Assembly (NCBI GenBank): GCA_019096065.1
Contig: JAGUCH010000003.1
Coordinates: 6,200,001-6,264,000 of the forward strand
Source of the DNA: Paracyclopina nana
Lineage: Eukaryota; Arthropoda; Copepoda; Cyclopoida; Cyclopettidae
Direction of reading: 5' to 3'
DNA: 64,000 nucleotides
Part shown: piece after piece, positions 55,001 to 63,332 of the stretch
How positions within the stretch are numbered: the first letter of the stretch is position 1
Layout of the letters: each line of letters opens with the position of its first letter
The notes under the pieces: model-generated
Database searches by the model: none
Told to the model about the DNA's origin: nothing
The model's input: the letters and a program-made list of their open reading frames with translations, nothing else
Program-made: the position numbers and the translations under genes

Positions 55001-58000
55001 ATGTTCACTAGTTTTTGTGTTTCCTCACAGTTTTGTTGCAAACGTATGAGAAGGTTGCGTGTAATTCCTGGTAAATGTACCGATATTTTACGCTTAACAG
55101 TGATTGCATCAACAATAACATTGTTTTCTATGTCAAAGACAGGAGATTCAGGGTTAGCTTCACCTTCAAATGAATGCGAAACCTCAGTTAACCTGTCAAC
55201 CTCATCATCATCCTTATGACGCGCATGAAGAATGGTGGAAGTATCATCATGAACAAAAGGCGGAGAGGAACCTATTAGTTCAACCCACTTGTCATTCAGA
55301 CATTGTAACCTTTTTTGTAGTAAAGACTTTGACATAGTACCTGAATTAACCAAAGTGTCAAACACATGTGTCAAAAGTTCCTGCGTGGTTATTACTTTAG
55401 AGGAAATTTCCGCCGGGAGTGGATAAACACCAGCATAAATGTCCTTCGTAATTTGTGATTGAATGGAATACGGTGCAAAGAACACTGTATTTCCCTCAGT
55501 TTGATGATACTTATTCAATAATATATCAACAATTTCAATCTCAGTTCTTGGCACAGCACGTATTTTCCATGCTACGGGCAAGGAGTATATTCTCGCTGCA
55601 AGTCTGTGCGTAAAAGCATCTTTACCAGTGAATGAGCTAGCCAGTATACTGGCAATGGATAGACAATCAGTTACTATCACTAACCGCTCATACGCAAAGA
55701 GTATACTTTTATAATGGTGTATCATCATTAATACACCTAAAGCTTCTCGCTGAAATGAGTGATAAGACAAGCACACTGACAATGGGAATCTAGCACTGTG
55801 AGCCCCAACACACACTGCCTTCCCATTGGCATCAATTTCCATAAGTAGAGCTGAGGTACTTATTACACCCGAGTCTACTACTAAATATGCTTCCTTGAAG
55901 TTAGGCAATGCCAAGGACATGCCTGTCTTTATTTCCTCTATAACCTTGTAAAAGCACTTTTCTTGAAAAGGGGAGAAGTTAAACTTCCCTGTTTTCCCTT
56001 GCTTAGTTGCCATTACATCCAATAGAGGTGCCGTGTAAGTGGCCATATTAGGACAATATTGGCTTAACCAGTTGGTCATACCAATGAACTTTTGTAATTG
56101 CTTCTTTGTAGAAGGCATTGGGAAGTCGTCAAATGCAGTCCTGTATTTATCAGGCATCCGCATCGTCATAACTCCATGCTCATCAATTTTTATGAGGTGT
56201 CCAAGGACTGTAGCTTCCTTGACCCCTAATTGAGTCTTTTTGATTTGTAATAATGCATTTAGTTCCCTTAAACTGTCAAACAGTTTCCTTAGATCACCTA
56301 AATGCCTCTTATAATCATCTAGAGTTGCCGGCTTCGGTTTTTCCGGATTCTTGCAAGAGACCAATAAATCGTCTACATAGACACAAGTGAAAGGTAATAT
56401 TTCAGGATTAATTGCCTGAATTAATAAAGATGAAAATTCTCTCACAGCCAAGGCCGTACCTTGCAATATAGCCTTACTTTTCAAATAAAGGCCTCTATAC
56501 CTAGAGCGTGGTGACGTCACAGCCAGGCAGCACATATCAGCACTGTCAGAATCAACAGGTAAATTGTCATATCCTGAGGTGACATCAAAAGATGACATCA
56601 AACAAGAGTTCGAAAGCATTCCTAACAATGTAGGAATAGGTGGAACAATATGTTCAGATGGCGTAAAGATCAGGTTCTTATTAAAGGACGTCAGGTCCAC
56701 TAATAACCTAGGTTTACGTTGTTTCATAGGTAACTTTTCATCGTTTGGCCTTGATGTTAAGAAGCAAGGGCAAGCAGAGTACCTATTTAAAGACTTATCT
56801 ACTATCTCAATTAGGCCAGAAGATAACATTAATGATATCTTCCTATCCACTTGGGTGGTTTCATATTCAGACATGTTAAACACCTTCGGCACCAGGGGTT
56901 TATTGTCCTTTAATTGAAATTTTACAGGGTCCACATTCCATAACCTAAAAGATCTCGGATCATCAGAGAAGATGTCCTTATATTCTATCAATATATTCCT
57001 GTATTCTTCCCTGACTTCCACTGGTATGTGGTCCAGGTCAAACTTTAAGACTGTGTCAAGTTCCAATGGAAAGGTGTAGCCAGCTACTCCATTTAGAACT
57101 CGATGTGGGTCAAATTCACTAGGGAACTGCAATAAAAGGTTATAAACCTCTTCATACAGTCTCTGATTCTTTGCCTCGTCTTGCGTTATTTCTAAAGAGG
57201 CTGACACTAAGTCCAATTCAGATGGGTTTTTAATTACCGTTTGCCTGACACAGAGATCTGCTATAGGGCCTTCATATATAGTAGTGTAACTTTTACACAC
57301 TATCTTAGATCCAGCACGCTTAGCCAGACAAAGGGCACAAGCACAATAGTCTGGCTTGAACTCAAAAGGTATAAAACCACCAAACTTTGTCTTTATATCC
57401 TCAAATGTAGATTCATGTGGATACATAGGCAAGCCCGATAGTAACAACAATGCAGAAGACACTGCTAAACACACCGGTTCTTCTACTGACACATCACCAT
57501 CCATTAAGGTTCTCACCCATATATTATCAGCCACACATTTGTATCGTAAATGGCCAAATATATTGTAAACTAAGGTAGCCATGTAACCAACATCCTTTGA
57601 ATTGGAGCAAGGCACATGAACCATTAGTTCTATGTCATTTGCTATCTTATACAAGACGGTGGGAGCACCCAAGACAGTGTATTCGTAATATTTATCATTT
57701 CCATTTCTTTGATAAGCAACAGGAAAGCAATCGTAACTATGAACCATGATAGTTAGTACCACTCTCTCCATGCCAGCCAGGTAATTTTCTATAGGAGTGA
57801 GAGCTATAGTCCTACATTTATCATGAACGTTCTTGTATTTCACCCAAACTACACTTAGTTTTTCAACTATAGTGTTGAGCTTCAAAATTATTCGCTTTTG
57901 TTCCCCAGACAATAATTTATCACTAGGGACAACAACTACCCATGGTAAGCTATTCCAGTTCCATTTACTGACAAATTCTATTAATAGGTCATCAGTGATT

Positions 58001-59559
58001 TCTTCAAAACCATCAGATTGGTTAGAGGCAATGAAGACATGATTCCAATGTCTGGTTAGCTTTTGTTTAACATTACCCTTTATGTGAACTTGTTCATTAA
58101 AGGTGTGCATATCAGTGAAAGCTAGTCCATTTATATCAACAAATTGCACCAATATATGTGTGTCAATAAACTCACAATAGCAAGTGTCCACTATATGGTT
58201 CAAAGACTTTAAACTGAGGTTTAACTTATGCACAATTTGGGTAGGCTTATAGCGTTGTTTCTTAACAATATTAGCCTTTCCTATGATAGAATGAGCCTCA
58301 ATGTAAATGGGCTCGTCGGAATTATTACCTATCTGCACTGGAAAAGTGCCCTTCCGGGTCACAGAAGTAACACATCCTTCAGCAGTGGCGCTGGTATAAT
58401 CCTCATCCGGACTAAATTCCAAACACTTATCATGAAAGCTAGAGTAAATGCTTTTACTTTCTGGCTTTACTTTAACTTCATCATAGTCCACTTCGGCGTC
58501 TGAGTCACCAAGACTGGGCTCAGCTACCAAAGGTATCTCATGCGGAAAGCTAGCATTAACTGTCACTTCCCTTCCAGGTAGCACAGTAATACTTTCATTT
58601 ATAGCTACAGGGTAGAACGCTTCCTTAGTAAGGACTAGGGGAATCTTCTTATATTTTATTCGCCCTGGGAAATCAATAAAATGACTTCCATCCCTACTAG
58701 TCAAGCGTATGTTATTATCTACTAATAACGAATTCCCAATCATAAGCAGGGTCTCACAGTCAGAGACTAAGAACACTGCTTGCCTAATCAGTACTCTATT
58801 ATTAAAGGCGACTTGCAGAACCACGCCTTCAGTGCTGGGAAATTCTTCCCCATTGAAATTCTTAATAAGATAATTGGTTTGAACTCGCGGTAATGAGTAA
58901 CCCAATTTTTCTTCAATTAACCTTACTAGCGTGCGAGATATGATTTGAACCATTGCTCCACTGTCAAATAAGGCATGAAGTCTTATCTGGCCTGTAACTT
59001 GGACAGGTATGTAGTACCTTTCGCACACATTGTGTAGTTTTAAAGAAAATACACTTAGCGTGTCATCATCTTTAACGATCCCTTCTGGCTGTACTTTTTC
59101 ATCCAGAGATTCAATGCAGCCAGCATTTAGCTTCGCCACATGTACAGGTACATCATACTTGTGGGATGTGTCTGCAAAAAGCCAGCACATACACAAGCAT
59201 GCCATTATTATAATGTATACTATCGCTACAGGCACGACTTGGTCATAACTGTTCAGCCACAGCCCCAAAGCTAGCATCACAATTACCCATAACAATATTC
59301 CTTTCCACATCCTAGGTGGGGTTAACCCATCTTTAGTCTCATTCATGTACTGAGAACCAGATATGGCCAAAACAATGGCACTTGAGGTTTTTTCATCAGG
59401 CCCCTTTGCGCAATGTTTTCTATTTTCTGAGAGTGCTTTTAGATGATCAAAATACACTCTCCCTACTTCTTTGTTACATTCTCCACGCATGAATGAGGGC
59501 AGAACATAACAATCATCATGTGTAGTGTCTGTTTTAGGTTCTTCTTCCATTTCAGACAT
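52078..59559 (-). CDS. pol: Pol polyprotein (protease, RT, RNase H, integrase), Ty3/gypsy-like
   Basis: 2,493 aa from the ATG at 59559-59557, which overlaps the gag stop. In order: two TM segments (about 87-130, IVMLALGLWL and VAIVYIIIMACLCMCWLF); an aspartic protease (LFDSGAMVQII, Asp199); ~500 residues of unknown fold; reverse transcriptase (FDVTSGYDNL, Asp992; YVDD 1061-1064; VLGHLI). Next come RNase H (VVDSG about 1229, REALGV, VTDCLS) and integrase with a His/Cys finger (HNHLG, CMHC) and Asp1645, Asp1706 and Glu1746. An SH3-like C-terminal fold follows (LFEVIDVG, VSLDHVKLY), then ~500 extra acidic residues. Gene order and RT motifs are Ty3/gypsy-type. No stops or frameshifts are seen and catalytic residues are present. 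Confidence 0.92.
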   Translation of the reverse strand: MSEMEEEPKTDTTHDDCYVLPSFMRGECNKEVGRVYFDHLKALSENRKHCAKGPDEKTSSAIVLAISGSQYMNETKDGLTPPRMWKGILLWVIVMLALGLWLNSYDQVVPVAIVYIIIMACLCMCWLFADTSHKYDVPVHVAKLNAGCIESLDEKVQPEGIVKDDDTLSVFSLKLHNVCERYYIPVQVTGQIRLHALFDSGAMVQIISRTLVRLIEEKLGYSLPRVQTNYLIKNFNGEEFPSTEGVVLQVAFNNRVLIRQAVFLVSDCETLLMIGNSLLVDNNIRLTSRDGSHFIDFPGRIKYKKIPLVLTKEAFYPVAINESITVLPGREVTVNASFPHEIPLVAEPSLGDSDAEVDYDEVKVKPESKSIYSSFHDKCLEFSPDEDYTSATAEGCVTSVTRKGTFPVQIGNNSDEPIYIEAHSIIGKANIVKKQRYKPTQIVHKLNLSLKSLNHIVDTCYCEFIDTHILVQFVDINGLAFTDMHTFNEQVHIKGNVKQKLTRHWNHVFIASNQSDGFEEITDDLLIEFVSKWNWNSLPWVVVVPSDKLLSGEQKRIILKLNTIVEKLSVVWVKYKNVHDKCRTIALTPIENYLAGMERVVLTIMVHSYDCFPVAYQRNGNDKYYEYTVLGAPTVLYKIANDIELMVHVPCSNSKDVGYMATLVYNIFGHLRYKCVADNIWVRTLMDGDVSVEEPVCLAVSSALLLLSGLPMYPHESTFEDIKTKFGGFIPFEFKPDYCACALCLAKRAGSKIVCKSYTTIYEGPIADLCVRQTVIKNPSELDLVSASLEITQDEAKNQRLYEEVYNLLLQFPSEFDPHRVLNGVAGYTFPLELDTVLKFDLDHIPVEVREEYRNILIEYKDIFSDDPRSFRLWNVDPVKFQLKDNKPLVPKVFNMSEYETTQVDRKISLMLSSGLIEIVDKSLNRYSACPCFLTSRPNDEKLPMKQRKPRLLVDLTSFNKNLIFTPSEHIVPPIPTLLGMLSNSCLMSSFDVTSGYDNLPVDSDSADMCCLAVTSPRSRYRGLYLKSKAILQGTALAVREFSSLLIQAINPEILPFTCVYVDDLLVSCKNPEKPKPATLDDYKRHLGDLRKLFDSLRELNALLQIKKTQLGVKEATVLGHLIKIDEHGVMTMRMPDKYRTAFDDFPMPSTKKQLQKFIGMTNWLSQYCPNMATYTAPLLDVMATKQGKTGKFNFSPFQEKCFYKVIEEIKTGMSLALPNFKEAYLVVDSGVISTSALLMEIDANGKAVCVGAHSARFPLSVCLSYHSFQREALGVLMMIHHYKSILFAYERLVIVTDCLSIASILASSFTGKDAFTHRLAARIYSLPVAWKIRAVPRTEIEIVDILLNKYHQTEGNTVFFAPYSIQSQITKDIYAGVYPLPAEISSKVITTQELLTHVFDTLVNSGTMSKSLLQKRLQCLNDKWVELIGSSPPFVHDDTSTILHARHKDDDEVDRLTEVSHSFEGEANPESPVFDIENNVIVDAITVKRKISVHLPGITRNLLIRLQQNCEETQKLVNMLVLTPEHEVPTSIAARYRVIDCALLVIRKNVKLPFTKATNTKVYMSMQNCVYLMACIHLLHNHLGSKKVNTLFTQSMFSTYSARISRIIVGACMHCALYRQANTRFVGKGRFRIPDKPFDLVMIDLAYFDQTLVKGKDAKVCLVIIDVYSKMIIAKPLLNSTYKEVANAMEEVTSLFGVPKTLLADNGAQLTSNHALQRLIDKYKIQELCQYRTLSPNKHSNAYAENSVRVLRNALILNSKSYKRPMSEVFKLSVYAINNRPLTYLSYTDPNGVKVIPTPFSLFFDKMPGYHLGRDVFEILSESEDIIHKAEWQDVMRKYDEEEQRRFELMKATERPSFKPEIGSLVLVIKHPVNKHGYKFMRDLFEVIDVGSHSTVTVKPYLHEGLTREVSLDHVKLYRFHELYKFLPEKITHLLMRPYTPDEMLQRLSRNEMLKFLEEDEPEVNEYALRNRVSQSIAARDEAKSEWASNVTEELITATSSLGTSTIKDHQTLKHSGSILRKKATDLFKPSDVRRIQEENRRIIKQQWDNYVPKPPPNEGVIDSADSAHMKEGSYLSPDEQKADKLIDQLLESSSKTYETTLYEELKSLQSEDLPTFEDLAAKGKVFLEVPKSTRPRSPSQISTPTNMTRTLLNDDVSPVPRAFRGRRSPRPSPKSPEQEEADISKVVSEASFLINQDKFDTDLESLASALENVGEFIDDEYIDSQPLYQPTIADVLETFESERDFEETLSKVMAENRKFSPDTKNRFLDAFKRGSQLLKKKLSMSPRKNDKDEDGDLSIKSNIIPSAPTREQIYETDMLQNDNESSSTSTPEDELLSPIKEATVPEASNEVEPKGAAAATPPRILQRPREGLRDKPRIDYKAMVTRQYNRKLPIHYNPGHPRDSALTPEERELARLKYSFRNPRPKPNEKYILQKFIPAWRNDTNVATVQDYSKFLEAGGLDHLNDSFVQELKKLRLNRHELYLLVHKQFK

Positions 59560-59561
59560 TA
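59557..59561 (-). promoter_or_regulatory. TAATG stop-start overlap between gag and pol
   Basis: The gag stop TAA (59561-59559) and the pol ATG (59559-59557) share one base. Such overlaps serve termination-reinitiation. No obvious slippery heptamer was seen just before it. Confidence 0.65.
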
Positions 59562-62045
59562 CCTTCGTGCTTGTCGCGACTTCCAGCACGGTAATCCATT
59601 TATGACCTTGTGTAATCCTTTACAAGATATACACACAGTGCCATCCTTTTTTAACTCATCCAGTGAAACACCTGGATAGTTTTCGCAACTTTTGGCATAG
59701 TGGGTCCCATTGCAGAACAGGCATCCACCTGTTTCGAACGGGTTCCCCGCCGGCAGCTTACTAATGTCGATATTAAAGGTAGCCGCAATTCTTTTAGATC
59801 GCTCAGCCTCAGTCTCGGCTTTTAACGCCGCTACTTCAGCAGTTTGGCGTTCCAATTCTGTATTCTTTCTAGCCAACTCACCATGCAGAGCACTTATTAT
59901 TTTGGCACTCTTTGAGCTAACATGTGACATCACTGATAGCATGCTAGCACTGTCCAAATTGTCCTCATCAACTTCAACCATAGCAAGATGGGCTTTGTGT
60001 TTAACAGCTGGGGCCATAGGTAGTCTAGCATCTCTAGCCCCTCTGTCTCGCTCAGTTTTCGGTATGTGGGTCCCCACATGGCCCCCAATTACCTTGACCA
60101 TCTCAGATAGAGCAGCCATGCTCCTCAGGGGCGTGCCTTGCTTCAACAAATGCTCATGGTATATATTGATATACCCTTGGTATTGTTGAGGCCAATGCCT
60201 TTTCAGCAGGGCATGCGCATCAGTGATTGTTTCAGAAATGGCATGTGCTTTGCCATCCCCATCCATAGAGTCTCTATGGATTCGCAACCTGAGTTTATAC
60301 AATTCCCTTACAGACTGGTCAAAAGTCTGGGTGGGATTCCTGATGATATTATGTATTCTTATAAACTCATCCACCTCCTGGACATTCTTGGTGTAAGCAT
60401 AGATGTCATTCCAAAGGATCTCTACGCCTTCACTTGCCACACCTCTGAAGTACTCAGCTGTGCTTGCAGTGGCCCCTTCGCATAAACCTTCAATTATAGC
60501 ATCATGGCTCCAATCATACCGGTGGGCCAGTGTACTTATTGTGCGCAAGAATTCTAACACACTATCAGCGGTATTAGAAGAACTTTGCATATCGAACCTC
60601 TTAGAGTACTTTGCTCTGATTTCCTTGAGAGCACTAGTATTGGCAAATTTCAGGTGCCCATTAGGAGGCAAAGGTATATAATCCTTATTGTATTTAGGAT
60701 CATACACACTTTTCGAATGTTCGGAGTACGAGGGAACCGCATAGCTCACCTCTGGGCTCTTTAAGTGACATTCCACAAAGATTTTGCGCTGCAATGCGGT
60801 GAACTCAGGCCTGGTCTGCAAAGCCTGAAATAGCTTTTGCATCTCAATGACCTTCTTTCCCGGAGACAAATCCGGATCCACCATTTGCAACACAACTCGC
60901 CTAGCAGATTCGACATCCACTATTTCGTTAATATTGATAGCTTCAATCCGTTCATCCAGTGGAGCATCTTCATGGTAGACCGACTCAGCAACTGGTATTA
61001 ATGAATCTTTGGACGCAGCATCAGCTAATTTCAAGACCCGTTCCAGATTTCGTTCGTAAATATCATTTGGGTCAGCCCCAAACATGTGCTTTGCAGTCAT
61101 TTGGGCAGTAGCTATTATTTTATTGGCAGTGCTCGCATCATGCAATGCAGTGTAATGGGCTCGCACCACACCTAAGTCATACGGACTCAAGGCCTTTCCT
61201 TTCAGCAATTTCATCACCGTGGTTTCTATCACCTTACCAGGGGGCAGAACCACCGAATTATTTAGGACAGTCAAGTCCTTCAAAGTCATTTTAGTAGAAG
61301 TGAGCAATGATTTTTGGCCATCTTGGAACCCAACCTTCTTGGGGATGGCCGACAGGTCCAATGACTTGTTTTTATTAGCATCCTTTGGCGGATCCTCCAC
61401 TGCAAACGAAGTGGAGATCACTAGTCCTTCTTCCTCATCAGGTTCTAAGAAGAAGTCAGGCCGTAATCCAAACAAAGCAGCAACAGCATCTAATCCTGTT
61501 GCTGGGTTAGTAAGTTTCTCTTTATTAATCATGGTACTCAGAGCTGTTATTATTGGCTCCAATTCCTCATTAGGGCTAGCAAAGTCCCCTTCACCAGCAT
61601 CAGTGGACCTGTTAAGAATGATCGTTTTCTTCTCCCTGAATGCTTTATTCAAATACTCCATACCAAAACAATAGAGGAGCAAAGCACACGTAGCCGAATT
61701 GCGATCAGGAGGGTCAATTGCATTGACATACCTGACCACCACCATAATCTGTCTAATAGGATCATCCTGGGGCATTTGCTCTATGATTTTCATAATATGC
61801 AAATCAAGAGAAAGGGGCTCCTCGGTGTTTAGGACAATAATTTGTGTAGCATTCCATGCTCTTACCACCTCTGTCTTGGTGACATTCAAGGTACCAGTAG
61901 ACGTTGGGTACTTGACCCACGATAGAAAATCCTTCACTGACTCCCTGCTTCCCCCAGTAGGAGTGCAAGGTTTCAGCAGTTTCTCCAATGCAATCTCAGT
62001 GACTTCCAAGTGCACTAAAAGTGCTTTTTTCAAATCACGAGACAT
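59559..62045 (-). CDS. gag: Gag polyprotein
   Basis: 828 aa from the ATG at 62045-62043. The N-terminal ~440 residues are a helical matrix-like region of unknown fold. A capsid-like segment (about 480-640) has VLEFLRTISTLAHRYDW, ILWNDIYAYTK and FDQSVRELYKLRLRI, in the style of Ty3/gypsy capsids. A coiled coil (about 730-770) precedes two C-terminal zinc knuckles, CLFCNGTHYAKSC (C-x2-C-x3-H-x4-C) and CISCKGLHKVINGLPC (C-x2-C-x3-H-x7-C). The spacing is not the canonical C-x2-C-x4-H-x4-C; the first resembles Bel/Pao-type knuckles. Gag is larger than most Ty3 Gags. Confidence 0.85.
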   Translation of the reverse strand: MSRDLKKALLVHLEVTEIALEKLLKPCTPTGGSRESVKDFLSWVKYPTSTGTLNVTKTEVVRAWNATQIIVLNTEEPLSLDLHIMKIIEQMPQDDPIRQIMVVVRYVNAIDPPDRNSATCALLLYCFGMEYLNKAFREKKTIILNRSTDAGEGDFASPNEELEPIITALSTMINKEKLTNPATGLDAVAALFGLRPDFFLEPDEEEGLVISTSFAVEDPPKDANKNKSLDLSAIPKKVGFQDGQKSLLTSTKMTLKDLTVLNNSVVLPPGKVIETTVMKLLKGKALSPYDLGVVRAHYTALHDASTANKIIATAQMTAKHMFGADPNDIYERNLERVLKLADAASKDSLIPVAESVYHEDAPLDERIEAININEIVDVESARRVVLQMVDPDLSPGKKVIEMQKLFQALQTRPEFTALQRKIFVECHLKSPEVSYAVPSYSEHSKSVYDPKYNKDYIPLPPNGHLKFANTSALKEIRAKYSKRFDMQSSSNTADSVLEFLRTISTLAHRYDWSHDAIIEGLCEGATASTAEYFRGVASEGVEILWNDIYAYTKNVQEVDEFIRIHNIIRNPTQTFDQSVRELYKLRLRIHRDSMDGDGKAHAISETITDAHALLKRHWPQQYQGYINIYHEHLLKQGTPLRSMAALSEMVKVIGGHVGTHIPKTERDRGARDARLPMAPAVKHKAHLAMVEVDEDNLDSASMLSVMSHVSSKSAKIISALHGELARKNTELERQTAEVAALKAETEAERSKRIAATFNIDISKLPAGNPFETGGCLFCNGTHYAKSCENYPGVSLDELKKDGTVCISCKGLHKVINGLPCWKSRQARR

Positions 62046-63307
62046 CCTTCCGTTTCGCTAAAGAGAGGTTCTCTTTAACTCAACTTGTCCTTTAGTTTCG
62101 TCAGAGAAGTTAATCTCTAAGACTCAACTAGGTTTTGTACTAAGTTAACACAAATGCTAACTTTTCGTACAGGGCTACGTCGCACGACTTAAAAGCACTA
62201 GGCCTCTAATCGCACTCAATTAAAAGCTAAAGCTTTTAATCGTAATACTGTTCAAAGCACAGTTAGCTTCCTACTTACGCCGGTCAAGTGACTCGGAGAA
62301 AAAGTTGCAATTACTATGACAAGTTTTATTTCAATGATTAGGACCACTTTTACCTAAGTAGTCTTCACCAAAGACCCACACGCACACAAATATACACACA
62401 CACACACAAGAATAAAGATGAGCACTTGCTCAGAAGAGATATTACCAAACCTAGGCACCAGATGTCCAACAGAATCCTAAGTGCCCACAAACTGAAAAAC
62501 AAGGGTTGCATTCACTTTTACCAATCCTGAACGCCACTATGCTGAGCAAGCTCAACAAAGTGAATGGAAAGAGAAAGAGGTACACACACACACACAGGTA
62601 TACGAAGCTCGCCCAGGCGCGCACTCTTTGCGCCCCAGAAGAGCCCTGGTCCAGAGCACCATACATTTTCCAAGGTGGCTTCCACCCCAAGCTCCATGCA
62701 CGCCCTACGCGCTCCAGGTTATTCGTTCTTCCATCTGCTTCAGCTTCTAACGGGTTCAACTTTCCAAAATGGCTCCCATCTTGAGCTCCATTGACCCATT
62801 AAAGCCCACAGGGGCAATGACACGCATGCCACCACCCGGCTACCATTTCCGGCTGCTTGGCTCCCATTTTCCAGCTTAAGACAAGCAAGGACGTCCCCAC
62901 GGGCCTTCTCCCTTAGGAAATGATAGTACCAAGCCACACAACATAGGAACTTTGTCTGGCTAGGGTCCATGGAATTTTCTTCACAAACTAGGGCCGTCCA
63001 TTCATAGATATAGTCTATTTAGGCACAACCTCTAAATGTGGCAACGGTGCGAAATGTACGTGTGCCTTTTTCATTGCATTTACCGCTAGACTACACATAG
63101 ACACTTCCACCGGGATGGCCTTCTTGGCTCGTCAGCCTCAGGACTTTTACAGTATTGACACACCCCAGTCGCAACTAAGGTGCCGCCTAACCATTGCAGC
63201 CTCGCCCTCGGCAATTCACAGCCACAAATGGGTAACTTCAGGACGCATCCATCCGTCTTTTTCCAGGACTTCTTTTGGTCTTCAAACCACTAGAGAGAGA
63301 GTGGCCA
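62046..63307 (-). other. 5' leader of the giant element
   Basis: 1.26 kb between the primer site and the gag ATG. It holds AC-repeat microsatellites (about 62382-62408 and 62582-62596). Short open runs on both strands look fortuitous. It probably contains packaging and splice-donor signals, none of which I can place. Confidence 0.5.
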
Positions 63308-63329
63308 TTCAATCCCTCCGGGGCCTCCA
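63308..63329 (-). promoter_or_regulatory. Primer-binding site of the giant element
   Basis: Minus strand TGGAGGCCCCGGAGGGAT, then TGAA, starts three bases inside the LTR edge. Its complement ends CCTCCGGGGCCTCCA and includes a T-loop-like TTCAATCC, as in the 3' end of a tRNA. The tRNA identity is not assigned. It differs from the Lys-type site of the small element. Confidence 0.65.
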
Positions 63330-63332
63330 AAA

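Noticed and set aside
59540..59600. -1 frameshift as the gag-pol link
   Set aside because: Frames would allow it, but no slippery heptamer is visible and an ATG overlaps the stop.
59710..60189. Plus-strand ORF of 159 codons within gag
   Set aside because: Reverse of the Gag coiled-coil and capsid region; no independent signal.
59559..62045. Bel/Pao assignment from the zinc-knuckle spacing
   Set aside because: RT, RNase H and integrase motifs and the capsid-like segment are Ty3/gypsy-like; one knuckle spacing is weak evidence.
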